From Oscillospiraceae bacterium (GTDB taxonomy: Bacteria; Bacillota_A; Clostridia; Oscillospirales; Oscillospiraceae): 49,721 nucleotides of DNA. The position numbers and the translations under genes were made by a program. The stretch covers positions 1 to 49,721 of the forward strand of contig SVLP01000018.1 of assembly GCA_015067895.1 (NCBI GenBank), written 5' to 3'. Positions within the stretch are counted from its first letter, which is position 1, and each line of letters begins with the position of its first letter. The notes under the pieces were generated by a model. The model was given only the letters and a program-made list of their open reading frames with translations, was not told the origin of the DNA and searched no databases. This document shows, in pieces, positions 17,582 to 25,428 of the stretch.

Positions 17582-20319
17582 GGCCATTAAAGCTGACCAT
17601 CTCCGCCTTCGGCCCCTACGCCGGGGAATGTGTCCTCGACCTGGAATCCCTGGGCACAGGCGGACTGTATCTCATCACCGGCGACACCGGAGCGGGCAAG
17701 ACCACCATCTTCGATGCCATCTGCTACGCCCTCTACGGCAGGGCCAGCGGCGGCGCGAGGGACAATTCCGACCTCTTCCGCTCCAAGTATGCCGCGCCGG
17801 AGACCCCCACCTTCGTGGAACTGGAGTTTGCATACCATGAGCAGCGTTACACCGTCCGCCGGAACCCCGGCTACCTGCGGCCCGCCAAGCGGGGCAGCGC
17901 CATGGTGGAGCAGAAGCCCGACGCGGTGTTGTACCTGCCCGACGGGAAGACCATCACCAAGGAAAAGCAGGTCACCGCCATGATCCGGGAGATCCTGGGG
18001 GTGGACAAGGAGCAGTTCTCCTCCATCGCCATGATCGCCCAGGGGGATTTCCAGCAGCTTCTGCTGGCGAAGACCGAGGATCGGGTGAAGATCTTCCGGA
18101 AGATTTTTGATACCGACAAATATAAGGTGCTCCAGGATCGTCTGGGCCAGGAGGCCCGGGCGGTGGAGCAGAGCTGGAGCCGCTTCCGGGCCAGCCAGGA
18201 GCAGTACGCTGCCATGATCCAGACGCCAGATGGGACGGCTGTGGCGGGACTGCCCATGGCGGAAGTCCGGGAGCTGCTGGAGAATACCCTGACGGCGGAT
18301 GCCGCCGCGCTGGAGGAGCTGGATGCCCGGATCGGCGTTCTGGAACAGCGGGGCGGCGAGCTGTCCGCTCTGACGGAGCGGGCGAAGAATCAGAAGCACC
18401 AGCGGGAGCTGCTGGTGCAGATGCGCGAGTCCGAGGGCAGAGGCGCTGCCCAGCTGGCCCAGGCCGCCGCAGAGCTGGCGGAATGTCAGGCGAAGGAGCC
18501 GGAGCGCAGGGTTTTGATGGAGCAAGCAGCTGCGTTGGAGACGGTGAAGCCCCGGTATGGGGAGCTGGAGAATCTCCGCCGGGCCCAGGCAGCCGAGGAA
18601 GCCCAGATTAAGCGTCTGAAGCGTGATGCAGCGAAGACCGAAGCGGAGCTGACCGCTGTCCGGCAGCAGCAGAGCTGTTCCGCATCGGAGCTGGAAGCAC
18701 TGAAGAATGTGCCCCTGGAGCTGGCCCGGAACAGCCAGCAGCAGGAGACCCTGAACCGGCGGCAGTCGGAGCTGGACGCTCTGCAAAAGCAGAACGCCGA
18801 ATTCCGGGCCACCTGCCGCAAGCATGAGAAGGCGAAGAATGATTACCGGACTGCGGCCCAGGCGGCAGACCTGGCGGTGGGGGAGTACCAGACCCTCTAC
18901 CGGGCCTTTCTGGATGCCCAGGCGGGCATTTTGGCAAGCTCCCTGACCGAGGGTGCGCCCTGTCCGGTCTGCGGCTCCCCCCATCATCCCGCCCCCGCGC
19001 CCCTGGCGGATCAGGCACCCACCCAGGATGCGGTGGATGCTGCCCAGTCCAGGGCCGATGCCGCCCAGAAAAAAGCAGTCTCTGCCAGTGTCACGGCGGG
19101 CCGTTTGGATGGCCTGCGGGCCCAGCAGGAGCAGGCGTTGACGGAGTCCGTCCGGAAGCTGCTGGGCTGCGATTTGAATGAGATCGATGACCGACTGCCC
19201 GCCGCCATGGAGGAAAACCGGCGGGAGCTGACCGAGTGCGGTCGGGTCGGCGAAACCCTTGCGGCCAAGGAGAATCGGCGCAGGGCATTGGAGCGGGACG
19301 TCCCCGAACTGGAGAAAAAGCTGGAGGAGCTGACCGCCCGACAGACCCGGGACGCCCAGACCGCTGCCGCATTGGACGCAAAGCTCCAGTCCCGGCGGGA
19401 GCAGATGGAGGCTGCCGCCGCCGCGCTGCCCTATCCCACAGAAGGGGAGCTTTTGGCGCAGATTCGGATTTTGAATGAAACACGGACGGCGTTGGAAACT
19501 GCCCTGTCCGCCGCCCAGAACCGCCATCAGGATGTGGACAAAAAGCTCGGAACCCTGCGGGGCAAGATCGAAGCCACCCAGGCCGCCCTGGATGCCCAGG
19601 AGCCCATCGACTTCGAGACGGCGGCAGGGGAGCTGGCCAGGGTCAACGCACAGCTTGCGGCCCTCCGCGCGAAGCACACCGATGCCAGCAGCCGCCTGCG
19701 GGCCAACCGCCAGGTTCGGGAGGGCCTTCAGAAGACCGGCAACGCCCTGGAGGAGCTGGAACAGCGCCGGCGCTGGCTGGAGCCGTTGGCGAAGACTGCC
19801 AATGGTGCGGTGACCGGTAAGGAGCGGCTGATGCTGGAGACCTTCGTCCAGACCACCTACTTCGACCGGATCATCGCCTGCGCCAACACAAGGCTTCTTC
19901 GCATGACCGACGGCCAGTACGAGCTGACCCGGCATCTGGAGGCCGCCGACGGTCGGCGGCTCACGGGCCTGGAGCTGGATGTCATCGACCACTACAACGG
20001 CTCGACGAGAAGCGTCCGTACCCTCTCCGGCGGCGAAAGCTTCAAGGCGTCCCTGTCCCTGGCTCTGGGTCTGTCCGAGATGATCCAGCGGCAGGCGGGC
20101 GGCATCCGGTTCGACACCATGTTTGTCGACGAGGGCTTCGGCTCCCTGGACGAGGAATCCCTCCGCCAGGCCATCAGCACCCTGACCAGCCTGTCCGGCA
20201 GCAACCGGCTGGTGGGCATCATCTCCCATGTGGCAGAGCTGAAGGAGCGCATTGACAAGCAGATCCTCGTCACCAAGACCCGGGACGGGTTCAGCAGCGC
20301 CCGGATCAAGCTGGAATGA
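17578..20319 (+). CDS. sbcC: Exonuclease SbcCD, ATPase subunit SbcC
   Basis: 913-residue Rad50-type SMC-like ATPase, partner of SbcD. Walker A GDTGAGKTT (from G35), a long Ala/Glu/Gln-rich coiled coil on both sides of a zinc hook CPVC (C462-C465), ABC signature LSGGE (816-820) and Walker B FVDEGFG (D851, E852). All expected parts are in order and the length is normal for Clostridia. Translation is coupled to sbcD through an ATGA overlap. Confidence 0.97.
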   Translation: MRPLKLTISAFGPYAGECVLDLESLGTGGLYLITGDTGAGKTTIFDAICYALYGRASGGARDNSDLFRSKYAAPETPTFVELEFAYHEQRYTVRRNPGYLRPAKRGSAMVEQKPDAVLYLPDGKTITKEKQVTAMIREILGVDKEQFSSIAMIAQGDFQQLLLAKTEDRVKIFRKIFDTDKYKVLQDRLGQEARAVEQSWSRFRASQEQYAAMIQTPDGTAVAGLPMAEVRELLENTLTADAAALEELDARIGVLEQRGGELSALTERAKNQKHQRELLVQMRESEGRGAAQLAQAAAELAECQAKEPERRVLMEQAAALETVKPRYGELENLRRAQAAEEAQIKRLKRDAAKTEAELTAVRQQQSCSASELEALKNVPLELARNSQQQETLNRRQSELDALQKQNAEFRATCRKHEKAKNDYRTAAQAADLAVGEYQTLYRAFLDAQAGILASSLTEGAPCPVCGSPHHPAPAPLADQAPTQDAVDAAQSRADAAQKKAVSASVTAGRLDGLRAQQEQALTESVRKLLGCDLNEIDDRLPAAMEENRRELTECGRVGETLAAKENRRRALERDVPELEKKLEELTARQTRDAQTAAALDAKLQSRREQMEAAAAALPYPTEGELLAQIRILNETRTALETALSAAQNRHQDVDKKLGTLRGKIEATQAALDAQEPIDFETAAGELARVNAQLAALRAKHTDASSRLRANRQVREGLQKTGNALEELEQRRRWLEPLAKTANGAVTGKERLMLETFVQTTYFDRIIACANTRLLRMTDGQYELTRHLEAADGRRLTGLELDVIDHYNGSTRSVRTLSGGESFKASLSLALGLSEMIQRQAGGIRFDTMFVDEGFGSLDEESLRQAISTLTSLSGSNRLVGIISHVAELKERIDKQILVTKTRDGFSSARIKLE

Positions 20320-20333
20320 CCATCATAACGCCC

Positions 20334-20411
20334 CTTGCCCCCTCCGTCACGATGTCTCCGGGCTTTGCCCGAAGCCATCGTGCCACCTCCCCCATAAATG
20401 GGGGAGGCAAG
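20334..20411. repeat. Composite palindromic intergenic repeat (about 78 bp)
   Basis: Outer arms CTTGCC (20334-20339) and GGCAAG (20406-20411) enclose two hairpins: CACGATG/CATCGTG with an inner CGGGC/GCCCG, and a perfect 8-bp CCTCCCCC/GGGGGAGG with loop ATAAAT. It resembles the REP/BIME-like non-coding palindromes scattered in Clostridia genomes. No second copy is seen in this window. Confidence 0.6.
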
Positions 20412-20420
20412 AGGTTTGAG

Positions 20421-20448
20421 AGAGCCGCCCAATTCGGGCGGCTCTTTT
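20421..20448 (+). terminator. Terminator of the peptidase-sbcDC operon
   Basis: Perfect 10-bp stem AGAGCCGCCC/GGGCGGCTCT with loop AATTC, ending in four T. It lies 100 bp after sbcC. Confidence 0.85.
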
Positions 20449-20460
20449 GCACACCTGGAA

Positions 20461-20547
20461 ATTATCGAAAAACAACAATTTTATTATTGACAAACGATAA
20501 TTTGCGTGCTAGTATAATGGTACAAGGATTATTGAAAAACAATAATT
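20461..20547 (+). promoter_or_regulatory. Three 20-bp operator-like repeats on a promoter
   Basis: Three near-identical, roughly palindromic 20-mers follow the consensus ATTATYGAMAAACRAYAATT at 20461-20480, 20483-20502 and 20528-20547. The first two are 22 bp apart, the third 45 bp further, close to whole helical turns. The second covers the -35 and the third lies between the -10 and the ribosome binding site. They are the obvious binding sites for the XRE regulator encoded in the operon; binding itself is inference. Confidence 0.65.
20487..20518 (+). promoter_or_regulatory. Promoter of the membrane protein/XRE/lipoprotein operon
   Basis: TTGACA (20487-20492) is followed by TAGTAT at 17 bp (20510-20515), or by TATAAT at 20 bp (20513-20518). 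The -35 sits inside an operator-like repeat, so occupation would block RNA polymerase. Confidence 0.65.
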
Positions 20548-20559
20548 GGAGGCGATGTT

Positions 20560-21492
20560 ATGAAGAAAGAAAAGCTGTGGCTGATCCTGACTGCTGTGCT
20601 GGCGGCGGTGCTGTCCTTTGTGCCCAATGTGGGAGGCGGCATTTTCGGCGCGCTGACCCTTCCCTTCACGGCGCTGGGCTGGGTGCTTCGAACCCTGTCC
20701 CTCAGCGGCGGCGCGGGAAATATCGCGGCTATCGTGCTGTACGCGCTGGTCTGCTGCATCCCCCTGATCTTCTGGCTACGGAGCAAGCGGAAGGGGGAGG
20801 ACTGGCTGCTGGTGCTGCTGTGCGGCGTGCTGGCACTGGTGCTGTACTACATGGTCAATCCGAATCTGCGGCACAGCCTGCTGCAGAACAATGTGGGCGA
20901 CACGGTCTATGTAAGCGCGGTCTGGAGCACCATCGTGACCTGGGGTGTGCTGAAGCTGGTGAGCTCCGGGGAGGAACGGCTGGAGCGGAACATCTACCGC
21001 GTTCTGCGCCTCTTTCTGCTGCTGTGCGCGGCATCCTGCCTGATGGAGGCCTTCGGCACGGGGCTTGCCGGTCTGCGGCAGAGCTTCGAGCGCAACAGCA
21101 TGGACTACGGCTTCGGCACCGTGAAGGAGCCCACCTACCTGTTTCTGATCCTGGACTATCTGGCCCTGGCTGCCGAGAAGGGGCTGACGGCTGTGGTGCT
21201 CTATAAGGGCAGTATGCTTCTGGAGGAGCTGGAAGCCGATCCCTTCAGCGAGGAATGCGTCCGTGCGGCGGGGGAGGTCAGCCGCTGGTGCCGCCAGAGC
21301 CTGGTCATCATGAGCCTGACCGTCCTGGCCCTGAACATCGGCCAGCTGCTGATGTCCGGTCTGCTGCTGAACGTCTATCTGACCGTCAATTTCCCGGTGA
21401 TGGGTCTGGCGGTGTCCTTTGCCATGCTGGCGGTGACCAAGCTCCTCGTCCGGGGCAAGGAGCTGAAGGACGAGAGCGACCTCTTCATCTGA
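20560..21492 (+). CDS. Polytopic membrane protein, unknown function
   Basis: 310 residues with about seven to eight hydrophobic segments (for example near 5-22, 28-45, 55-73, 80-98, 112-134, 146-166, 190-215 and two close together from about 245 to 305) separated by short loops. No transporter, peptidase or kinase motif was recognised. First gene of an operon with a tiny XRE regulator (11-bp gap) and two lipoproteins. The pairing of a multi-TM protein with a YozG-type regulator is reminiscent of the DUF2975/YozG pairs in Bacillota, but this protein is about twice the length of DUF2975. The ATG at 20560 has GGAGG upstream. Function unknown. Confidence 0.85.
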   Translation: MKKEKLWLILTAVLAAVLSFVPNVGGGIFGALTLPFTALGWVLRTLSLSGGAGNIAAIVLYALVCCIPLIFWLRSKRKGEDWLLVLLCGVLALVLYYMVNPNLRHSLLQNNVGDTVYVSAVWSTIVTWGVLKLVSSGEERLERNIYRVLRLFLLLCAASCLMEAFGTGLAGLRQSFERNSMDYGFGTVKEPTYLFLILDYLALAAEKGLTAVVLYKGSMLLEELEADPFSEECVRAAGEVSRWCRQSLVIMSLTVLALNIGQLLMSGLLLNVYLTVNFPVMGLAVSFAMLAVTKLLVRGKELKDESDLFI

Positions 21493-21503
21493 GGGGGTGC
21501 GGT

Positions 21504-21731
21504 ATGGGCATCGAATCGCATCTGGACGAAGTCCTGCGCAGCCGGAACATGACCTCCAAGGAGCTGTGCAAGAAGGTCGGCATCACCGAGGCCAACCTTT
21601 CGATCCTTAGAAGCGGCAAGGCCAAGGGCATCCGCTTCCACACCATCAACCGCATCTGCTATTATCTGCAATGCGATGTGGGCGACATCCTGAAATTCAA
21701 CGGACAGCTGGACGAGGAGGAAGCGGAATGA
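21504..21731 (+). CDS. YozG-like XRE-family transcriptional regulator
   Basis: 75 residues that are almost entirely one Cro/CI helix-turn-helix: LDEVLRSRNMTSKELCKKVG, then ITEANLSILRSGKAKGI as recognition helix and INRICYYLQCDVGDIL as closing helices. This matches the YozG-type mini-regulators. Likely autorepressor of the operon through the repeats at 20461-20547. The start ATG at 21504 has GGGGG upstream and the stop overlaps the next gene by ATGA. Confidence 0.88.
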   Translation: MGIESHLDEVLRSRNMTSKELCKKVGITEANLSILRSGKAKGIRFHTINRICYYLQCDVGDILKFNGQLDEEEAE

Positions 21732-22591
21732 AAAAACTATTTGCAATTGTTTTGAGCGTGCTGATGCTGGCAGGCTGTACGCTGGCAAAGCCGGGCGCGA
21801 GCGGACAGGATCAGCTGACGGGCTTCTTCCTGACCGTCTCCCGGAAGGAGGGCGACACCATCGTGGACTACTGGGACGCGGAGGCCGCGGGGATGGACTT
21901 CCTCAGCGACCACTACATGGCGGGACAGAAGCTCTACGCCGAGAAGCGCGAGGGAGACCCGCTGGAATATGTGTTCCCGGAGGGCTGCGGCCTGTACGCC
22001 TTCAGCTTTGACGCCCTGGACGGAAGCGGCGAGCCCCTGTACCGATCCAGCGATTCCTCGCCGGAGATCGACACCCGTGTGGAGTACCATGTGGGCTCCA
22101 CCACCGCCTGCCGGATCAACGCCACCATCTACGGCGAAAAGGGCTCCAATGTTGTCATCGCCATGAATCCGGTTTATCAGACTCCGGACGGGGAGCTCTA
22201 CGCCCTGAGTGCCGAGCCGGTCAGTGTGGAGGTCGGCTCCATGGAGGGCTTCAAGCTGACCCAGAGCCAGGAGGGCTCCGACGGCGAGGGCTGTGCCCTG
22301 GAGCTGACCGTCGAGCATGTGGTGCTGCCGGAAACCTACATCATCATCGAAATGAACGAGGAAAACCAGCCCCTGCGCCAGTCCGAGTATGCCCCCGAGG
22401 CCATGCCGGAAGTCTACACCCCCGGTGCGGACGCGGCCTATCTCATTCTGGAGGCTCGGGACGGGGAGGATACCACCCGCACCGTCTACAGTCCCGGCGA
22501 TGAGGTGGCGGAGATGGACACCTATTATCCCGGCGAGTACGGCCTGTGCATCAAGGGCTACACCCGCATCGAATGGGAGGGAGTAAAATGA
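21728..22591 (+). CDS. Putative lipoprotein, paralogue of the next gene
   Basis: 287 residues. Signal peptide with lipobox LAGC (C17), so probably anchored to the outer face of the membrane. The rest has no recognised domain. It shares with its neighbour a NPVY-x-T-x-DG motif, a Y-x-P-x-x-MPE motif and a conserved C-terminal TRT-x-Y-x-PG segment, so the two arose by duplication. Translationally coupled on both sides by ATGA overlaps. Function unknown; context suggests it works with the membrane protein at 20560. Confidence 0.85.
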   Translation: MKKLFAIVLSVLMLAGCTLAKPGASGQDQLTGFFLTVSRKEGDTIVDYWDAEAAGMDFLSDHYMAGQKLYAEKREGDPLEYVFPEGCGLYAFSFDALDGSGEPLYRSSDSSPEIDTRVEYHVGSTTACRINATIYGEKGSNVVIAMNPVYQTPDGELYALSAEPVSVEVGSMEGFKLTQSQEGSDGEGCALELTVEHVVLPETYIIIEMNEENQPLRQSEYAPEAMPEVYTPGADAAYLILEARDGEDTTRTVYSPGDEVAEMDTYYPGEYGLCIKGYTRIEWEGVK

Positions 22592-23469
22592 AAAAGCTGA
22601 TCGCGCTGCTGCTGGCGGTCTGTCTGATGACCGGCTGCCAGCTTGCCAGCGAAGAGAAAAACGAAGACCGGATCCAGGATAAGCTGGTGGGCATCTTCGT
22701 CACCTTTGACCATCTGGAGCTGGAATTCGACATGGAGGGCTATCTCAACGACAACGCCCACGCCATCGCCGATGGGGACGAGATCCTTATCGAACCCGGC
22801 GAGGGGATGGAATATGAGGAGCGTCTCTGGGCCGAAATCGGAGAAAACGGATGGGAATTCCCCGGCTATGAGGGCATCCTCATGGGCCAGATGTGGGAGG
22901 ACGACCACTGGGTGGGCTTCTCCACCGAGGGCTTCTGCGAGCACAAGACCCATGTGACCCGCACGGATGTCCTGGACAGCATCGACGAGGAGGGCACCAT
23001 TTACGTCCCCTTCGGCACCGAGGTCATGCTCTGCACCAATCCCGTCTACATGACCGCCGACGGCAGCTACTACGCCCTTCGGGGCGACAGCTTCCACAGC
23101 ACCGTCGATTACGGCCCCATGAGCCAGAGCATCAGCGACGAGATGACATGGACGATCGATGGGGAGGAGTTCGCCTACTCCGCCAAATTCACCGCCGTCG
23201 TCCAGGGCGTGAAGCTCAGTGACAGGGTGGTGCTGGTGCAGATGTCCGCCGACCACACGGAGCTGGCGCGGGAGGAATACCTCCCCGGAGAAATGCCCGA
23301 GACCATCACCCCCGCAGCGGGCACGGCCTACATCATCGCCGAGGAATACGCGGGCGATGAAGTCACCCGAACCCTTTACCAGCCCGGCGGAGACCCCATC
23401 AAGGTTTTCTGTCAGGGAGAACAGGTCTATTGCCTGCCCCGATTTACCGAAATAATGTGGCCCGAATAA
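22588..23469 (+). CDS. Putative lipoprotein, paralogue of the preceding gene
   Basis: 293 residues. Lipobox MTGC (C17) after a short signal peptide. The segments TNPVYMTADGSYYALRGD, YLPGEMPETITP and TRTLYQPGGDP match corresponding segments of the upstream lipoprotein, while the N-terminal halves have diverged. Last gene of the operon, followed by a strong terminator. No known domain recognised. Confidence 0.85.
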   Translation: MKKLIALLLAVCLMTGCQLASEEKNEDRIQDKLVGIFVTFDHLELEFDMEGYLNDNAHAIADGDEILIEPGEGMEYEERLWAEIGENGWEFPGYEGILMGQMWEDDHWVGFSTEGFCEHKTHVTRTDVLDSIDEEGTIYVPFGTEVMLCTNPVYMTADGSYYALRGDSFHSTVDYGPMSQSISDEMTWTIDGEEFAYSAKFTAVVQGVKLSDRVVLVQMSADHTELAREEYLPGEMPETITPAAGTAYIIAEEYAGDEVTRTLYQPGGDPIKVFCQGEQVYCLPRFTEIMWPE

Positions 23470-23472
23470 AAC

Positions 23473-23510
23473 AACTGCCCGCCGTGGGATATCCCACAGC
23501 GGGCAGTTTT
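23473..23510. terminator. Bidirectional terminator between the lipoprotein operon and argS
   Basis: Stem AACTGCCCGC/GCGGGCAGTT encloses a smaller GTGGG/CCCAC hairpin and ends in T4 on the plus strand; T-rich sequence also follows on the minus strand (complement of AAAACA at 23468-23473). It can serve both convergent units. Confidence 0.8.
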
Positions 23511-23514
23511 CAAT

Positions 23515-23549
23515 CATTCTGCATTATGCATTCAGCATTCTGCATTTAC
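23515..23549. repeat. Five tandem heptamers (CATTNNG) abutting the argS stop
   Basis: CATTCTG, CATTATG, CATTCAG, CATTCTG and CATTTAC follow each other without gaps and end at the base before the argS stop codon. Purpose unknown; likely slippage-prone. Confidence 0.6.
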
Positions 23550-25301
23550 TTACATCTTCTCAGGTGCCTCAAAGCCCAGCAGACCAATGCAGGTCTCCAG
23601 GATGTTCCGGGCCAGACCGATCAGGGCGATATAGCCGGCCTTCTTATTTTCGTCCTCCTCGGTGAGGATGCGGGTCTCGTGGTAGAACTTGTTGACTGCA
23701 CCTGCCAGCTCGTAGATGTAGGCGCAGATCAGGTTGGGGGCGGAATTGGCCAGGGCGGACTCCAGAGCGGGGCCGAACTTGGTGATGGCGATCATCAGAT
23801 CCTTGGCATACTCGTTGGCGGGCTCGGTGATGGCCAGGTGCTCCCAATCGCCGTACTTGGCCAGAATGGACTTGACACGGACGATGGTGTAGACGATGTA
23901 GGGGCCGGTGTTGCCCTCGAAGGAGGCGAACCGATCCATATCGAAGATGTAGTCCTTGGTGGGCTGATTGCTCAGGTCACCGTACTTCAGGGCGGCCAGG
24001 GCGATCTTGGCGGTGGTGGCCTCCACCTCGTCTTCGGCGACGATCTGGTTCTCCACGACCTTGCTGCGGACGATCTCGGTCAGCTCGGCGATCAGCCGCT
24101 CCAGACGCATGACACCGCCCTCGCGGGTCTTGAAGGGCTTGCCGTCCTTGCCGTTCATGGTGCCGAAGCCAATGTGCTCCAGCTCGGTCTCGGGCTTGAC
24201 GATGGAAGCCTTCCGGGCGGCCCGGAAGACCTGCTCAAAGTGCAGGGACTGGCGCTTGTCGGTCAGGTAGAGGATCTTGTCGGGGTTCCAGTCGGCCATA
24301 CGCTGCACCATGGTGGCAAGGTCGGTGGTGGCGTAGATGGCGGAGCCGTCGGACTTGACCAGGATCATGGGAGGAACTTCCTTCTTGTCGCTTTCCTCGG
24401 CCACGGGCACGACCCAGGCACCCTCGCTCTGGACAGCCAGACCCTTGGCCTTGATGTCCGCGACCATGGCGGGGATGTAGGGATCGGCGTCGCTCTCGCC
24501 CAGCCAGCTTTCGAAGTGGACATCCAGATTGTCGTAGATGCGGGTCATGTCGGCGACAGACAGCTTCATGATGTGCTCCCAGATGGCCCGGTAGCCCCGG
24601 CGGCCGGACTGGAGCTCAAAGGTGGCGGTATGGGCCCGGTCGGCGAAGTCGGCATCCTCCTTCTTCTTGGCGGAGGCGGCGGGGTAGATCTCCTCCAGCT
24701 CGGAGATGGTGAAGGGGGCTTCCTCGGGATACGCGCCCTCGTAGCTTTCGTCGAAGTAGACGAGATCGGGCTGACGGTCGTGGAGCTCGGTGATGATGAG
24801 ACCCATCTGCAGGCCCCAGTCGCCCAGGTGGACATCACCGATGGTGTTGTAGCCGAAGAACTTGTACAGCCGCTTCAGAGCCTCGCCGATGATGGCGGAG
24901 CGCAGGTGACCGATGTGCAGGGGCTTGGCCACGTTGGGTCCGCCGTAGTCCACCACGATGGTCTTGCCTTCACCGGACTTCTGAAGGCCGAAGGCTTCGG
25001 CGGTGCGCATCTCGTTCAGATAAGCAGCCAGGAAGGAGCCGGAGAGCTTCAGGTTGATGAAGCCAGGCATGACGGCTTCGACCATGCTGTAGTCGTTGGC
25101 GTCCAGCTTCTCTACGACGGCCTTGGCGATCTGGATGGGGGCGCACTTGTACTTCTTGGCGGCGGCCAGGGCACCGTTGCACTGGTACTCGCACAGGTCG
25201 GGCCGGTTGGAAACGGTCACCCGGCCGTAGGAGGCGTCATAGCCCGCGTCGGCAAAGGCCTGTGCCATTTTATGAGAGATAATATCAAGAATCTTTTCCA
25301 T
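23550..25301 (-). CDS. argS: Arginyl-tRNA synthetase
   Basis: 583-residue class I synthetase charging tRNA-Arg. An N-terminal Add-1 domain, the HIGH motif (129-132, in PLHIGHLRS), a catalytic core with DVHLGDWGLQMG, the KMSKS-equivalent region FKTREGG and a C-terminal all-helical DALR anticodon-binding domain are all present. Start taken at the ATG at 25301, 6 bases after AAGGTG; an in-frame GTG at 25310 is less likely. It lies downstream of the ABC-F gene on the same strand across a 127-bp repeat-rich gap. Confidence 0.97.
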   Translation of the reverse strand: MEKILDIISHKMAQAFADAGYDASYGRVTVSNRPDLCEYQCNGALAAAKKYKCAPIQIAKAVVEKLDANDYSMVEAVMPGFINLKLSGSFLAAYLNEMRTAEAFGLQKSGEGKTIVVDYGGPNVAKPLHIGHLRSAIIGEALKRLYKFFGYNTIGDVHLGDWGLQMGLIITELHDRQPDLVYFDESYEGAYPEEAPFTISELEEIYPAASAKKKEDADFADRAHTATFELQSGRRGYRAIWEHIMKLSVADMTRIYDNLDVHFESWLGESDADPYIPAMVADIKAKGLAVQSEGAWVVPVAEESDKKEVPPMILVKSDGSAIYATTDLATMVQRMADWNPDKILYLTDKRQSLHFEQVFRAARKASIVKPETELEHIGFGTMNGKDGKPFKTREGGVMRLERLIAELTEIVRSKVVENQIVAEDEVEATTAKIALAALKYGDLSNQPTKDYIFDMDRFASFEGNTGPYIVYTIVRVKSILAKYGDWEHLAITEPANEYAKDLMIAITKFGPALESALANSAPNLICAYIYELAGAVNKFYHETRILTEEDENKKAGYIALIGLARNILETCIGLLGFEAPEKM

Positions 25302-25316
25302 AATATACACCTTGTT

Positions 25317-25400
25317 GTGAGATATTAGTTATGAGATATTAGATATGAGATATTAGATATGAGATATTAGATACGCCGGAATTCGGAATATCTAATATCT
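25317..25400. repeat. Four tandem 14-mers plus inverted copy upstream of argS
   Basis: The unit ATGAGATATTAGAT occurs four times in tandem (25317-25372, first copy with three changes). After a CGCCGGAATTCGG spacer the inverse ATATCTAATATCT (25388-25400) follows, so the last copies can form a hairpin. It lies in the argS leader. Copy number could vary by slippage. Confidence 0.75.
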
Positions 25401-25428
25401 TGTATCATATATCTCCATATCTGGAAGC

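Noticed and set aside
17587..20229. Minus-strand frame of 880 codons opposite sbcC
   Set aside because: Antisense shadow; sbcC has all its motifs in the other strand.
25317..25400. Tandem 14-mers considered as a CRISPR array
   Set aside because: Units are contiguous without spacers and far too short; no cas genes nearby.
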